Counted from the stretch's first letter, positions 17,092 to 26,189 are shown. The stretch is DNA of 52,367 bases from an uncultured Oscillospiraceae bacterium (GCA_949285935.1 CASEAH010000057.1:1-52367), one strand, 5' to 3'. Notes: generated by a model not told the origin, from the sequence alone. Program-made: numbers and translations.

Positions 17092-17204
17092 CTGATTTCC
17101 TCCTGATTCATCATAACAAATTAAATGGGTTTAACGATGCGATATCAATTCCTTGAAAATATCCGTCCGTGCACAAGAGGGACATTTTTCAGGCAAAGGA
17201 AGGT

Positions 17205-17225
17205 TTTTTCGCCTGGGGCGAAAAA
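17205..17225. repeat. Inverted repeat in the metI-metQ gap
   Basis: TTTTTCGCC and GGCGAAAAA flank a three-base loop. The T-run sits on the 5' arm, so it is not a standard terminator in either direction. It may be an mRNA-stabilising or processing hairpin ahead of metQ. Confidence 0.5.
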
Positions 17226-17310
17226 TATAAGAGAAAAGAGGATGCCGTTTTATGGGAGCAGAAGAGTAAAAAATGTGCCGTTTGCCATCTGCCTGAACAC
17301 CGGCCAACCA

Positions 17311-17976
17311 TTATCTGTTTTTGTCCAGCTTTTTTACCAGAATATCAAAGCCAAGCTGGATAACCTGGACCAGCAGAACGATCACCACCAGCGTGACATA
17401 CATCACATCAGGCTGGAAACGGTGATGGCCGTAACGGATAGCCACATCTCCCAGCCCTCCCGCGCCCACAGCGCCGGCAATGGCGGTATATCCCACCAGC
17501 GTGATGGTGGATACAGCCATGCCCCGCAGCAGGGAAGGCAGAGCTTCAGGCAGAAGCACCCGGGTAACGATCTGGAAATTGGTGGCGCCCATGGCCCGGG
17601 CACTTTCCACCACACCTTTGTCCAGTTCATTCAGGGAACCCTGGACCAGACGGGCTACAAATGGGGTGGCTCCCACCACCAGGGGCACGATGGCTCCCTT
17701 GGGACCGATGGAAGAGCCCACCAGCCAGCGGGTAAAGGGGAAAAGGGCGATGATCAGAATGATAAAGGGGATGGAGCGGGTAATATTGATGATCCAGTCC
17801 AAAGCTGTATAGACAGGTTTGCAGGGCGCGATGGAATCCGGCTGGGAAATAGTGGCCAGAACGCCCAGCGGGATTCCCAGAAGATAGCTGAACAGAACGG
17901 AAAGGACCACCATAAAGAGGGTATCCCGGGTAGCTTCCAGCAGAAGGCCACCATATTGAGCAAAAAATGCAGCCAT
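17311..17976 (-). CDS. metI: Methionine ABC transporter permease MetI
   Basis: A 221-residue inner-membrane permease with about five helices. The coupling motif for the ATPase is visible around VVESARAMGATNFQIVTRVLLPEA (EAA loop). The stretch WIINITRSIPFIILIIALFP is characteristic of MetI. It starts three bases after the metN stop, indicating tight coupling. Length matches the family. Confidence 0.94.
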   Translation of the reverse strand: MAAFFAQYGGLLLEATRDTLFMVVLSVLFSYLLGIPLGVLATISQPDSIAPCKPVYTALDWIINITRSIPFIILIIALFPFTRWLVGSSIGPKGAIVPLVVGATPFVARLVQGSLNELDKGVVESARAMGATNFQIVTRVLLPEALPSLLRGMAVSTITLVGYTAIAGAVGAGGLGDVAIRYGHHRFQPDVMYVTLVVIVLLVQVIQLGFDILVKKLDKNR

Positions 17977-17979
17977 GGC

Positions 17980-18723
17980 TCAGTTTTCCCCCTTTCGGAA
18001 AAAGTTTTTGGTGATTTCATGGTTCTGATGGGTAAGGACATCCTGGATGGTGCCGTTATCTACCAGATGCCCGCCCTCCAGTACCGCCACTTTGTTGCAG
18101 ATTTTCCGCACCACATCAATTTCGTGGGTGATGATGACAATGGTCACTCCCAGGGTGCGGTTGATATCTGCCAGCAGAGAGAGGATGGAGTCGGTGGTAA
18201 GGCTGTCCAGAGCGGAGGTGGGCTCGTCACAAAGGAGAAGCTGGGGACGGGTGGCCAGCGCCCGGGCGATCGCTACCCGCTGCTTTTGGCCGCCGGAAAG
18301 CTGGGAGGGATAGGCCCGGGCCTTTTCGGACAGGCCTACCAGCTTCAGCAGTTCTGCGACCCGCTCTGCCACCTCGCCTTTGTCGTACCGGGAAAGCTTG
18401 AGAGGGAACGCAACGTTCTCCGAGACAGTTTTCTGCATCAGCAGGTTATAGCCCTGAAAAACCGTTCCCACCGTCTTGTAGTAGGCGATTTTGTCCTTGC
18501 CGGTAAGGGAAGCCAGGTCCTTACCCCGGATGGAAATGCTGCCCGAAGTGGGGGTATCCAGCAGGCCAATGAGCCGCAGCATGGTGGACTTTCCCGCCCC
18601 ACTCATACCAATGATCCCATAAACGTCTCCCTGGCCGATTTGGAAGCTGATGTCATCCAGCACCTTTAGGATGGTGCCATCGGTATTGACAAACTCCTTG
18701 GTTAAGTGATTGATCTCGATCAT
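17980..18723 (-). CDS. metN: Methionine ABC transporter ATPase MetN, lacking the NIL domain
   Basis: A 247-residue ABC ATPase with Walker A GMSGAGKST, signature LSGGQKQRVAIARAL and Walker B LLLCDEPTSALD. Typical MetN proteins are about 340 residues and carry a C-terminal NIL (ACT-like) domain through which internal methionine inhibits transport. This protein stops after the nucleotide-binding domain (IQDVLTHQNHEITKNFF...), so that feedback is absent. The start at 18723 follows AGGAGG at a rather long distance of 13 bases; an upstream extension would run into the leader. It is the first gene of metNIQ behind a Met T-box. Confidence 0.93.
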   Translation of the reverse strand: MIEINHLTKEFVNTDGTILKVLDDISFQIGQGDVYGIIGMSGAGKSTMLRLIGLLDTPTSGSISIRGKDLASLTGKDKIAYYKTVGTVFQGYNLLMQKTVSENVAFPLKLSRYDKGEVAERVAELLKLVGLSEKARAYPSQLSGGQKQRVAIARALATRPQLLLCDEPTSALDSLTTDSILSLLADINRTLGVTIVIITHEIDVVRKICNKVAVLEGGHLVDNGTIQDVLTHQNHEITKNFFRKGEN

Positions 18724-18756
18724 GATTTTTGCCTGACCTCCTGTACTGTCCGGGAC

Positions 18757-18795
18757 AAATAAAAAGGCTCCCGTCCCTGTATAAGGACGAGAGCC
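18757..18795 (-). terminator. T-box-controlled terminator
   Basis: On the minus strand GGCTCTCGTCC pairs with GGACGGGAGCC and is followed by TTTTTATTT. It is the regulated terminator of the Met T-box leader. Confidence 0.88.
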
Positions 18796-19042
18796 GCAGC
18801 TTCGTGTTACCACCTTAATTCATCCACGCCTCACGGCAGTGGACCTCTTCGGGTACGCATCAGATACCCTATCGCGTTAACGGGCGAGACCCGTCGCAGC
18901 CTAAGGCGTCGCCGCCCTCGGTGCGCAACTCCGAGACCATCTTCAAGGTTCCCCTGACCTGCTCCTTTTCAGCTGCCGGAGCTCTCTGTAAGGCGGGTCC
19001 GCCTCTACTCTTCTCTTCACAGTCTTTGTTTGTATAGTACGC
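18757..19042 (-). promoter_or_regulatory. T-box leader, methionine (AUG) specifier
   Basis: The leader ends with the T-box sequence AAGGTGGTAACACGAAGC (18816-18799) and a terminator. In stem I the specifier loop reads CUUGAAGAUGGUC, placing AUG (18940-18938) in the codon position before a purine. Uncharged tRNA-Met should open expression of metNIQ. Other frames in the loop cannot be wholly excluded, but AUG agrees with the genes controlled. Confidence 0.86.
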
Positions 19043-19071
19043 ATTATAGCTCCACCGCTTCAGGAAGTCAA
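19043..19071 (-). promoter_or_regulatory. Promoter of the Met T-box/metNIQ operon
   Basis: A -35 TTGACT (19071-19066) and a perfect -10 TATAAT (19048-19043) are 17 bases apart on the minus strand, immediately upstream of T-box stem I. Confidence 0.88.
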
Positions 19072-19843
19072 CGGGGAAAAGTGCTTTTTGGATGATTCGC
19101 TGGTTTTAGAGGAAGAATGCTCATTGAATTTATACTCTTTGACTTGGGGCGCTTTCCCAATAGCCGATGCTTGGAAGCAGGTGACCAGACCTTTGGCGAA
19201 ACGGAGTGGAGAGAAGTCCTGTAAGGGCCTGGCAGAAACACGGCTCTTAAAAGCCCGCCCCAAATTGTACTCTGCGTTCCTTGCCCTTGGGTTCATAAAG
19301 GGTTGTGTGCCCCGTCCAACGCTTTAGGGGAAAACAGGCCTTTTACCTTTCTCATGCCTGCTTCCTGAAGCCAGGGCCTTCCGATTCCTCCCAACAGTAT
19401 GGTACGGGGGTTTCGGATGGATCCCGCACCAGCCATCGGCTGCTTCGAAGGCTTGGGAGAGATTGACAGGGCACTTTGCCGTGCCCCCTTCCGGGACATG
19501 GGGAAATTGGTTTTGCTTACGCAGCTTGCCGCAGCCAGCCAATACACTGCCGCTGTCGCAGCGGAAAACTGCGCTGATGCCAGTTTGCTGCCGGCTGCTC
19601 CCCCTTCTTTGATCTTGATAGGAATCATTTTACCGGGTGCTTTGCCCGAAGTCGCTATAATTTTCTGCTCCACAGAACCACGTCCAAAGAACGTGATATG
19701 AATAGCGGTCTTGGAAGGGTGGGCAGAATACCGGCGGCGCTGAAAGACATATCCTGTGTCAGGCTGGCCGTATATAGGAGCTGTTTTGAAATATAAACAA
19801 TAAAAAAAAGCGCCCCTGTATGGGAGAGGCGCTTTTTGGATGG
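19072..19843. other. Gene-free stretch
   Basis: Apart from the terminator at 19802-19836, nothing recognisable is seen. The open frames on both strands have no ribosome binding site and no family resemblance. Confidence 0.5.
19802..19836 (-). terminator. Terminator of the aryl-pyruvate operon
   Basis: On the minus strand AAAGCGCC and GGCGCTTT (within AGCGCCTCT/AGGGGCGCT) form a stem followed by TTTTTTTTA. It lies just after the ACT-domain gene. Confidence 0.85.
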
Positions 19844-20278
19844 TTATTTTCCGTGAATGATCTCCGTTTCGGTAAGAAGCGGAATCCCGTTGGCCTGGAT
19901 CAGCTCCACCGCCTTTTCAATATTGTCCACCCGAAGAATGACGTAAGCTGTCTTTTCTTCCCGGCTGATAAAGGCGTACATATACTCCACGCTGATGCCG
20001 CCGCCGCTGAGGACAGCCATGGCTTCCGCCAGGCCGCCCGGACGGTCGCTGACGCCGATGGCAATCACCTGGGTCAGGGAAACGGTAAAGCCGGCGCTTT
20101 TCAGGGCGCTTTCGGCCTGTGCGGGCTTATCCACAATCAGGCGCAGGATGCCGAAGTGGGTGGTGTCTGCCACTGACAGGGCGCGGATATCCACCTCCTG
20201 CTGCTGGAGGATGGAGGTGATCTCGGAAAGCCTGCCCGGTTTGTTTTCTACAAATACGGATAACTGGTTGACGGTCAT
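19844..20278 (-). CDS. Tandem ACT-domain protein
   Basis: A 144-residue protein made of two ACT domains: residues 1-66 (QLSVFVENKPGRLSEITSIL) and 71-140 (VIAIGVSDRPGGLAEAMAVL). ACT domains bind amino acids and usually act as sensors. No catalytic domain is attached. Such tandem ACT proteins are commonly found next to phenylacetate-CoA ligase genes, as here, and may sense the aromatic amino acids being degraded. The start at 20278 was chosen from the family-like N-terminus (MTVNQLSVF) and the GGGAGGG site upstream. It is the last gene of the iorAB-paaK operon. Confidence 0.88.
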   Translation of the reverse strand: MTVNQLSVFVENKPGRLSEITSILQQQEVDIRALSVADTTHFGILRLIVDKPAQAESALKSAGFTVSLTQVIAIGVSDRPGGLAEAMAVLSGGGISVEYMYAFISREEKTAYVILRVDNIEKAVELIQANGIPLLTETEIIHGK

Positions 20279-20315
20279 GTTTAGTTCCCTCCCTGTTATT
20301 CCCTTTGCTTTTAGT

Positions 20316-21626
20316 TTACTTGTACAGCTGCCGCTTGTCAATGACCCGCTTGCTCTTTCCTTCGCTGCGTTCAATGGTCTTGGGCGAAACGAGGCTGATC
20401 TTGGCGGAGATTCCCAGAGTGGACTGGATAGCGGCGGCGATCTCCTGCTGCTTCTGCTCCACCAGGCGCACGGCGTCAAACTGGAAGTCGGGGCTCATTT
20501 CCACCATGATTTCCAGAGTGTCGGAATTGTTGACCCGGTCCACGATGAGCAGGTAATGGGGAGAAGTCTGCCCGCATTGGAAGAGGACGCTCTCCACCTG
20601 GGAGGGGAAGACATTGACGCCCCGGATGATGAGCATGTCGTCCGTACGGCCCCGGGGCTTGCTCATCTTGATGAGGGTGCGTCCGCAGGAGCACTTTGTC
20701 CGGGTCAGGGTGGCAATGTCCCGGGTGCGGTACCGAAGCAGGGGGAAGGCTTCCTTGGTGATGCAGGAGAATACCAGTTCGCCGCTTTCTCCCTCGGGGA
20801 GGACCTCGCCGGTGTCCGGGTTGATGATCTCGGGAATAAAATGATCTTCGCAGACGTGCATGCCGGTTTGCTCGGCGCACTCATAAGCAACGCCGGGACC
20901 CATGATCTCCGTCAGGCCATAAATATCATAAGCCTTGATGCCCAGCAGACGCTGGATCTCCTGACGGGAGTCCTCGGTCCAGGGCTCTGCGCCAAAGATG
21001 CCGGCGCTTAGTTTGATTTCATCCGGGCGGATGCCCATTTCCCGCAGGGTCTCGCCAATATAGGTGGCATAGGAGGGGGTACAGCAGAGAATATCACTGC
21101 CGAAATCCTGCAGGATCTGGATCTGCCGCTTGGTGTTGCCGGAGGAAACAGGAATGGCCACCGCGCCCAGGGTCTTTGCGCCATAGTGGAGGCCCAGGCC
21201 GCCGGTAAAGAGGCCATACCCGTAGGACACATGGACCTTGGAATGGACATCGCCCCCCGCGGCCACAATGGCCCGGGCGGCCACATCCCCCCAGATCTGG
21301 ATATCATGCTCGGTATAGCCCACCACGATCTGCTTGCCGGTGGTACCGGAGGAGGCGTGGAGTTCCACCACATCCTCCATGGGAACGGCGAACAGGCCGT
21401 AAGGGTAGGTATCCCGCAAGTCTTGTTTATAAGTAAAGGGAAGCTTCTTTAAATCGTCCAGCGTCTGGATATCTTCCGGGGAAACCCCGGCTTCCTCCAT
21501 CCGGGCCCGGTAGTAGGGAACATAGTCCCAAACATGGTGGACGGCATGGATGAGCCGGGCGGTCTGCAAAGCCTTGATTTCCGCTACCGGCGCCACCTCA
21601 ATGGGATTATAATAGGGTCTGCTCAT
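20316..21626 (-). CDS. paaK: Phenylacetate-CoA ligase family protein (copy 1)
   Basis: A 436-residue AMP-forming acyl-CoA ligase that couples aryl-acetate, CoA and ATP, or runs in reverse. The phosphate-binding loop HASSGTTGK, the IYGLTEIMGPG adenylation motif, the hinge YRTRDIATL and the C-terminal catalytic region SKRVIDKR are in order. The start at 21626 follows a GGAGG site. The gene sits directly after iorB and before the ACT gene, so its substrate is probably indoleacetate or phenylacetate. It is paralogous to the gene at 24068. Confidence 0.93.
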   Translation of the reverse strand: MSRPYYNPIEVAPVAEIKALQTARLIHAVHHVWDYVPYYRARMEEAGVSPEDIQTLDDLKKLPFTYKQDLRDTYPYGLFAVPMEDVVELHASSGTTGKQIVVGYTEHDIQIWGDVAARAIVAAGGDVHSKVHVSYGYGLFTGGLGLHYGAKTLGAVAIPVSSGNTKRQIQILQDFGSDILCCTPSYATYIGETLREMGIRPDEIKLSAGIFGAEPWTEDSRQEIQRLLGIKAYDIYGLTEIMGPGVAYECAEQTGMHVCEDHFIPEIINPDTGEVLPEGESGELVFSCITKEAFPLLRYRTRDIATLTRTKCSCGRTLIKMSKPRGRTDDMLIIRGVNVFPSQVESVLFQCGQTSPHYLLIVDRVNNSDTLEIMVEMSPDFQFDAVRLVEQKQQEIAAAIQSTLGISAKISLVSPKTIERSEGKSKRVIDKRQLYK

Positions 21627-21655
21627 AACACATCTACCTCCAGTGGGTATGGGAG

Positions 21656-22249
21656 TCACGCCCGGTCCGGGCCGAAAAGAGCCCGTCCGCTTTGGAATGC
21701 CTTCTGGTTCAGGGGCAGAAGAGCCGGCTTGATGCAGGCCTCCATGGCCTTCTCCCACGCCTCCTCAGGAATTCCCAGCATCCGGGAAAGGAGCCCCATC
21801 AGCACCACGTTCACCGCTTTGGGGCTGCCGGCCTCCTCCGCGGGAGTCAGGGCGTCCACGATCCAGGCATTTTTGCAGACGGACCGAAGCGTTTCCTCCA
21901 GGCCCTGGGGGTACTGGGCCGCGCCGGTGATTACCGGCATGGGCATGATCTGCTGGGTGTTGGCAATCAGCACGCCGTCCTCTTTAAGAAAGGCGCTCCA
22001 CCGGGCTGCCTCGCACAGCTCAAAGGAAATAAGATAATCCGCCTCTCCCTGCTGGATGATGGGAGAGGACACTTGATCGCCATACCGGACGTAGGTGACC
22101 ACTGAGCCGCCCCGCTGGGCCATGCCGTGGACCTCCGATACCTTGACGTCCAGCCCCTGGCTCACCAGCAGTGAGCCCAGGAGCTTGCTGGCCAGCAGCG
22201 AACCCTGACCGCCTACGCCGACGATCATGATGCTTTTGGTGTTATTCAT
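21656..22249 (-). CDS. iorB: Indolepyruvate:ferredoxin oxidoreductase beta subunit
   Basis: A 197-residue subunit of the oxygen-sensitive enzyme that oxidatively decarboxylates aryl-pyruvates to aryl-acetyl-CoA. The N-terminal GVGGQGSLLASKLLG and the VKVSEVHGMAQRGGSVVTYVR stretch are diagnostic of the pyruvate/ketoisovalerate oxidoreductase gamma-type domain. The start overlaps the iorA end by eight bases, so the two subunits are translationally coupled. Confidence 0.95.
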   Translation of the reverse strand: MNNTKSIMIVGVGGQGSLLASKLLGSLLVSQGLDVKVSEVHGMAQRGGSVVTYVRYGDQVSSPIIQQGEADYLISFELCEAARWSAFLKEDGVLIANTQQIMPMPVITGAAQYPQGLEETLRSVCKNAWIVDALTPAEEAGSPKAVNVVLMGLLSRMLGIPEEAWEKAMEACIKPALLPLNQKAFQSGRALFGPDRA

Positions 22250-23984
22250 GGGCGGCAGCCTCCTTGATAGCGTGTTTGGGGCAGAGCCCGGCGCAAAGGT
22301 CGCATCCTACGCAGAGGGTGGGGTCAATGGCGGCTTTGCCGTTAAAGGTGATGGCGGGACAGCCGATGCCCATGCAGGCCTTGCAGCCGATGCAGCCGTC
22401 GGGATCCACCCGCAGGGCGGGCTTGCGCCGGACGGTCTTGAGCAGCGCGCAGGGTTTGCGGGCAATGACCACCGCCGGTCCCTGGAAGGCAAGGGCCTCT
22501 TTGATGGCGGCGGAAAGAGCCTTGAGATCCCCTGCGTCGGCCACTGTCACATGGGAGACGCCCACCGCCTCACAAAGCTTCTCCAGAGAAAGCTGAGGAG
22601 CGGCAGTGTTATGGATATCGTAACCGGTGGTGGGGTTCTGCTGATGCCCGGTCATACCGGTAATGGAATTGTCCAGAATGACCACGGTGGAAAAGCCCTT
22701 GTTATAGACCATATCCACCAGACCGGTGATGCCGCTGTGGGCAAAGGTGGAGTCACCGATGACTGCCACGGAGCTGCGGGCGGATTCGGCACCCCGGATC
22801 TTGTTGAAGCCGTGGAGCCCGGAGATGGAAGCGCCCATGCAGAGGGTGGTATCCATGGCGGACAGGGGGGGCAGAGCGCCCAGGGTATAGCAGCCGATGT
22901 CGCCAAAAACGGTAACGCCCAGCTTATGGAGCGTGTAGAAAACGCCGCGGTGCGGGCAGCCGGGGCAGAGGACGGGAGGACGCACAGGGACGGCTTCGGG
23001 ATATGCGCAGCCCTTGGGCGGCTCCTGGCCCAGAAGTTTGGTGCGGATCAGCTGCTGGCTGATCTCTCCGATATAGCCGAAATGCTCTTTTCCGGTGACC
23101 TTGACGCCGATGGCGGCGCAGTGGTTCTGGATGACAGGGTCCAGTTCCTCCACCACCACCACCTGGTCCACCGTCCCGGCAAAGTCACGGATCAGCTTCT
23201 CAGGCAGGGGATTGAGCAGGCCCAGCTTGAGGACGGGAGCGTCGGGCATGGCCTCCCGGACATACTGGTAGCAGATACCGGCTGTGATAATGCCGATCCG
23301 CCGGTCAGAGCCGGGTTCCACCCGGTTCAGGGGGGTGGTCTCAGCAAACTCCTGCAGGCGGCGGGTCCGTTCCTCTACCACTACATGGCGCTTCTGGGCG
23401 TTGGCGGGCATCATCACATACTTGGCCGGATTCTTGGCGTAGTCCCGAAGGGGAATTTCCTCCCGGTCGGACAGGGTAACGATGCTCTGGGAGTGGGACA
23501 CCCGGGTGGACAGCCGGAGCATGGCAGGGGTGTCGAATTCCTCCGAGATGCGGAAGGCTTCCTTGACAAAATCCAGGCATTCCTGGGAATCGGAGGGTTC
23601 CACCATGGGCAGCTTGGCTGCCACGGCATAATGCCGGGAATCCTGTTCGTTCTGGGAGGAGTGCATTCCCTGGTCATCGGCCACCGCCACCACCATGCCG
23701 CCGTTGACACCGGTGTAGGAGGTGGTAAAGAGGGGGTCGGCCGCCACATTCAGGCCCACATGCTTCATGGCGCAGAAGCTGCGGCCGCCGCCGATGGCGC
23801 CGCCCATGGCCACCTCGTAGGCGACCTTTTCGTTGGTGGCCCACTCGGTATAGATCTCGGGATAGGTGCTGGCAAACTCGGTAATTTCGGTGCTGGGAGT
23901 GCCGGGGTAACTGGACACCAGGCGGCACCCGGCCTCATAGAGACCCCGGGCCACAGCCTGATTGCCCAACATCAACTCTTTCAT
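22242..23984 (-). CDS. iorA: Indolepyruvate:ferredoxin oxidoreductase alpha subunit
   Basis: A 580-residue subunit holding the pyrimidine-binding domain (YPGTPSTEITEFA, N-terminal), the thiamine-diphosphate domain (GDSTFAHSGITGLVDMVYN, then LDNSITGMTGHQ) and two C-terminal [4Fe-4S] clusters (CIGCKACMGIGCP and CVGCDLCAGLCP). It converts indolepyruvate, phenylpyruvate or hydroxyphenylpyruvate plus CoA to the aryl-acetyl-CoA and reduces ferredoxin. The start at 23984 follows AAGGAACG; an 11-residue longer form has no binding site. A possible weak -10 (TATACT, 24043-24038) lies upstream, so a separate promoter is possible, but the gap to paaK copy 2 is only 83 bases. Confidence 0.95.
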   Translation of the reverse strand: MKELMLGNQAVARGLYEAGCRLVSSYPGTPSTEITEFASTYPEIYTEWATNEKVAYEVAMGGAIGGGRSFCAMKHVGLNVAADPLFTTSYTGVNGGMVVAVADDQGMHSSQNEQDSRHYAVAAKLPMVEPSDSQECLDFVKEAFRISEEFDTPAMLRLSTRVSHSQSIVTLSDREEIPLRDYAKNPAKYVMMPANAQKRHVVVEERTRRLQEFAETTPLNRVEPGSDRRIGIITAGICYQYVREAMPDAPVLKLGLLNPLPEKLIRDFAGTVDQVVVVEELDPVIQNHCAAIGVKVTGKEHFGYIGEISQQLIRTKLLGQEPPKGCAYPEAVPVRPPVLCPGCPHRGVFYTLHKLGVTVFGDIGCYTLGALPPLSAMDTTLCMGASISGLHGFNKIRGAESARSSVAVIGDSTFAHSGITGLVDMVYNKGFSTVVILDNSITGMTGHQQNPTTGYDIHNTAAPQLSLEKLCEAVGVSHVTVADAGDLKALSAAIKEALAFQGPAVVIARKPCALLKTVRRKPALRVDPDGCIGCKACMGIGCPAITFNGKAAIDPTLCVGCDLCAGLCPKHAIKEAAAHE

Positions 23985-24067
23985 TGGCTCACGTTCCTTA
24001 TTGATGGATTTTTCCATGGTAAAAGATTTTATTTTTCAGTATAGCACAAAAAGGGACAGGAGAAAAC

Positions 24068-25372
24068 TTATTTGCCCTCTTTTCGCAGGTCCACGATCCG
24101 CTTGGCCTTGCCGGCGGTGCGTTCCAGGCTTTTGGGCTCGCAGAGACTGACCCGGCAGTCCAGCCCCAAAACCGTCCGCAGCTGATGCCGGACCAGGCCG
24201 GTGAGCTTTTCCAGCTCGCTGTATTTTTCCAGCAGCGAGCCGTCCACCAGCTCCACCCGTACCTCCAGAGTATCGGAATACCCCTCCCGCCGGATAATCA
24301 GCTGGTAGTGGCCGCCGATTTGGGAGATATTCATAATGACGCTTTCGATCTGGGAGGGGAATACGTTGACGCCCCGGATCTTCAGCATATCGTCGGTGCG
24401 GCCCATGACCTTGTCCATCCGGGCGTGGGTCCGGCCGCAGCGGCAGGGCTCTGTATTGACCCGGGTGATATCCTTGGTGCGGTACCGAAGCAGAGGGAAG
24501 GCCTCCTTGGTCAGGGTGGTAATGACCAGTTCTCCGGTCTCTCCAGGCTCCAGCACGCTGCCGTCGGGCCCGATTACCTCCCAGAGGAAATGATCCTCGG
24601 CAAAGTGGAGGCCGTCCCGCTCCTCACATTCTCCTGAGACGCCGGGGCCCATCAGCTCGCTCATGCCGTAGTTGTCGGTGGCGAACAGTCCCCAGGCTTC
24701 TTCAATTTTCTGGCGCATCTCGGGGGTGCAGCCTTCAGAACCCAGCAGGCCCAGGCGCAGCTGGAAGTCTTCCTTCCGGTAGCCCAGTTCCCGGGCCGCC
24801 TCTGCCATGTACAGGCAGTAGGAGGGGGTGGAGATGACCGTGGTGGTACCAAGATCTTTCATCAGCATCAGCTGTTTTTCGGTGTTGCCGGTGGAGGTGG
24901 GGATCACCATGGCCCCCAGACGCTCCAGTCCGTAATGCAGCCCCAGAGCGCCGGTAAAGAGACCGTAGCCGAAGCAGATCTGAGCCACATCTTCGTCGGT
25001 GGCTCCCGCCGCGGCACAGATCCGGGCTACCAGCTCCGACCAGGTGTCCAGATCCTTTTTGGTGTACCCCACCACAGTGGGCTTGCCGGTGGTGCCGGAT
25101 GACGCATGGATGCGCACCACTTCCCGCCGGGGAACAGCAAAGAGGCCGGTGGGGTAGTGATCCCGGATGTGCTCCTTGGTGGTGAAGGGAAGATACCGGA
25201 TGTCCGAGAGGGTCCGGATCCTGTCGGGATCAAAGCCCGCCTCATCAAAGCGGCGGTGGTAAAATTCCACATTCCGGTAGCAGTGAGCCGCCACCCATTT
25301 GAGCCGCTCCAGCTGGAGGGTTTCGATCTCCTTGCGGGGCATGGTTTCAATATCTTTGCAGAAGAATCCCAC
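24068..25372 (-). CDS. paaK: Phenylacetate-CoA ligase family protein (copy 2)
   Basis: A 434-residue paralogue of the 20316 gene, with HASSGTTGK, the NYGMSELMGPG motif and the C-terminal AKRIVDLRK region. A GTG start at 25372 was preferred because GGAGG lies seven bases upstream; the ATG five codons earlier has a poor site. It precedes iorA in the same direction with no terminator between, suggesting a five-gene operon. A second ligase implies a different aryl-acetate or an opposite direction of reaction. A tentative promoter (TTGGCA-16-TTAAAC) lies at 25495-25468. Confidence 0.92.
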   Translation of the reverse strand: MGFFCKDIETMPRKEIETLQLERLKWVAAHCYRNVEFYHRRFDEAGFDPDRIRTLSDIRYLPFTTKEHIRDHYPTGLFAVPRREVVRIHASSGTTGKPTVVGYTKKDLDTWSELVARICAAAGATDEDVAQICFGYGLFTGALGLHYGLERLGAMVIPTSTGNTEKQLMLMKDLGTTTVISTPSYCLYMAEAARELGYRKEDFQLRLGLLGSEGCTPEMRQKIEEAWGLFATDNYGMSELMGPGVSGECEERDGLHFAEDHFLWEVIGPDGSVLEPGETGELVITTLTKEAFPLLRYRTKDITRVNTEPCRCGRTHARMDKVMGRTDDMLKIRGVNVFPSQIESVIMNISQIGGHYQLIIRREGYSDTLEVRVELVDGSLLEKYSELEKLTGLVRHQLRTVLGLDCRVSLCEPKSLERTAGKAKRIVDLRKEGK

Positions 25373-25492
25373 GTTTTTTCCTCCCATTCCTTCGGGCGCC
25401 GCCGGTTCCGGGTAAAGGTCGGGTACTCAGCCTGCGGCGCCGAGATATTGCCGTCAGATATTTTGCGGTTTAAACCACTAAAACACTTTTGC

Positions 25493-25524
25493 CAAAAGGA
25501 AAAGAGAGACGCAAAGCCTCTCTT
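25493..25524 (-). terminator. Terminator after mntP
   Basis: On the minus strand GAGAGGC and GTCTCTC pair across CTTTGC, followed by TTTTCCTTTT. It lies about 90 bases past the mntP stop and just upstream of the tentative paaK promoter. Confidence 0.6.
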
Positions 25525-25616
25525 CGACTTTCCTATTAATCATAGCGCAAAACACGCCGGGGAACAATGTGCATTTTTCACAACAGATTACGGAAAAATA
25601 CAGAAGGATGCTGAAA

Positions 25617-26189
25617 TCAGCCTCCAAAAGTGTGCTCCACAAAGATTTTGAGGCCGATGAGCACCAGAATGGCTCCGCCAAAAAGCTCCGCACGGTTTTT
25701 GAGAAGAACCCCGGCCCGCTTGCCCACCGACACCCCCACCAGGGTCAGCGAGAAGGTGATGATGGAAATGAACGCTGCCGCGGGCACGATATCCACCTTA
25801 AGGGCGGCCAGCGAGATGCCCACAGCCAGGGCGTCGATGCTGGTGGCCACAGCCTGGAGGGCCAGCTGCCGGTAGGAAAAGACGGCGGTGGAGCAGGATT
25901 GCTCCGGGTCCCGCATTTCCGCAATGGCGCCCCGGATCATGCTGCCGCCCAGATAGCCCAGCAGCACCAGGGCCACGATGTGATCCACGCTTTGGATCAG
26001 CCCGCTGATAGCGGAGCCGGCGATAAACCCCAGTACCGGCATCAAACCCTGGAAACCGCCGAAAAAGAGGGCGGTGGCCAGCATTTGAGGGCGGGAATAG
26101 GAGCGGTAACAGATCCCGTTGCTGATGGAAACCGCAAAGGCGTCCATGGAAAGGCCCACAGCCAGTACAAACAGGGTAGCGAGCGTCAA
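25617..26189 (-). CDS. mntP: Manganese efflux pump MntP
   Basis: A 190-residue, six-helix protein exporting manganese. The two repeated halves each carry the acidic motif of the family (GLSMDAFAVSISNG near the start and ATSIDALAVGISLA in the second half). The start is a TTG with GGAGGG upstream. The 5' leader is only about 60 bases, too short for the yybP-ykoY manganese riboswitch that often controls this gene, and I saw none of its motifs. Monocistronic. Confidence 0.93.
   Translation of the reverse strand: MTLATLFVLAVGLSMDAFAVSISNGICYRSYSRPQMLATALFFGGFQGLMPVLGFIAGSAISGLIQSVDHIVALVLLGYLGGSMIRGAIAEMRDPEQSCSTAVFSYRQLALQAVATSIDALAVGISLAALKVDIVPAAAFISIITFSLTLVGVSVGKRAGVLLKNRAELFGGAILVLIGLKIFVEHTFGG

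Noticed and set aside
17205-17225. Terminator between metI and metQ
   Set aside because: The inverted repeat has its T-run on the 5' side in each direction, so it does not fit intrinsic termination; it is listed only as an inverted repeat.
17125-18669. A 514-codon plus-strand open frame
   Set aside because: It runs antisense through metI and metN; its His/Gln/Gly-rich translation is a GC-driven artefact.
22227-24044. A 605-codon plus-strand open frame
   Set aside because: It lies opposite iorA, whose motifs and iron-sulphur cysteines are complete.
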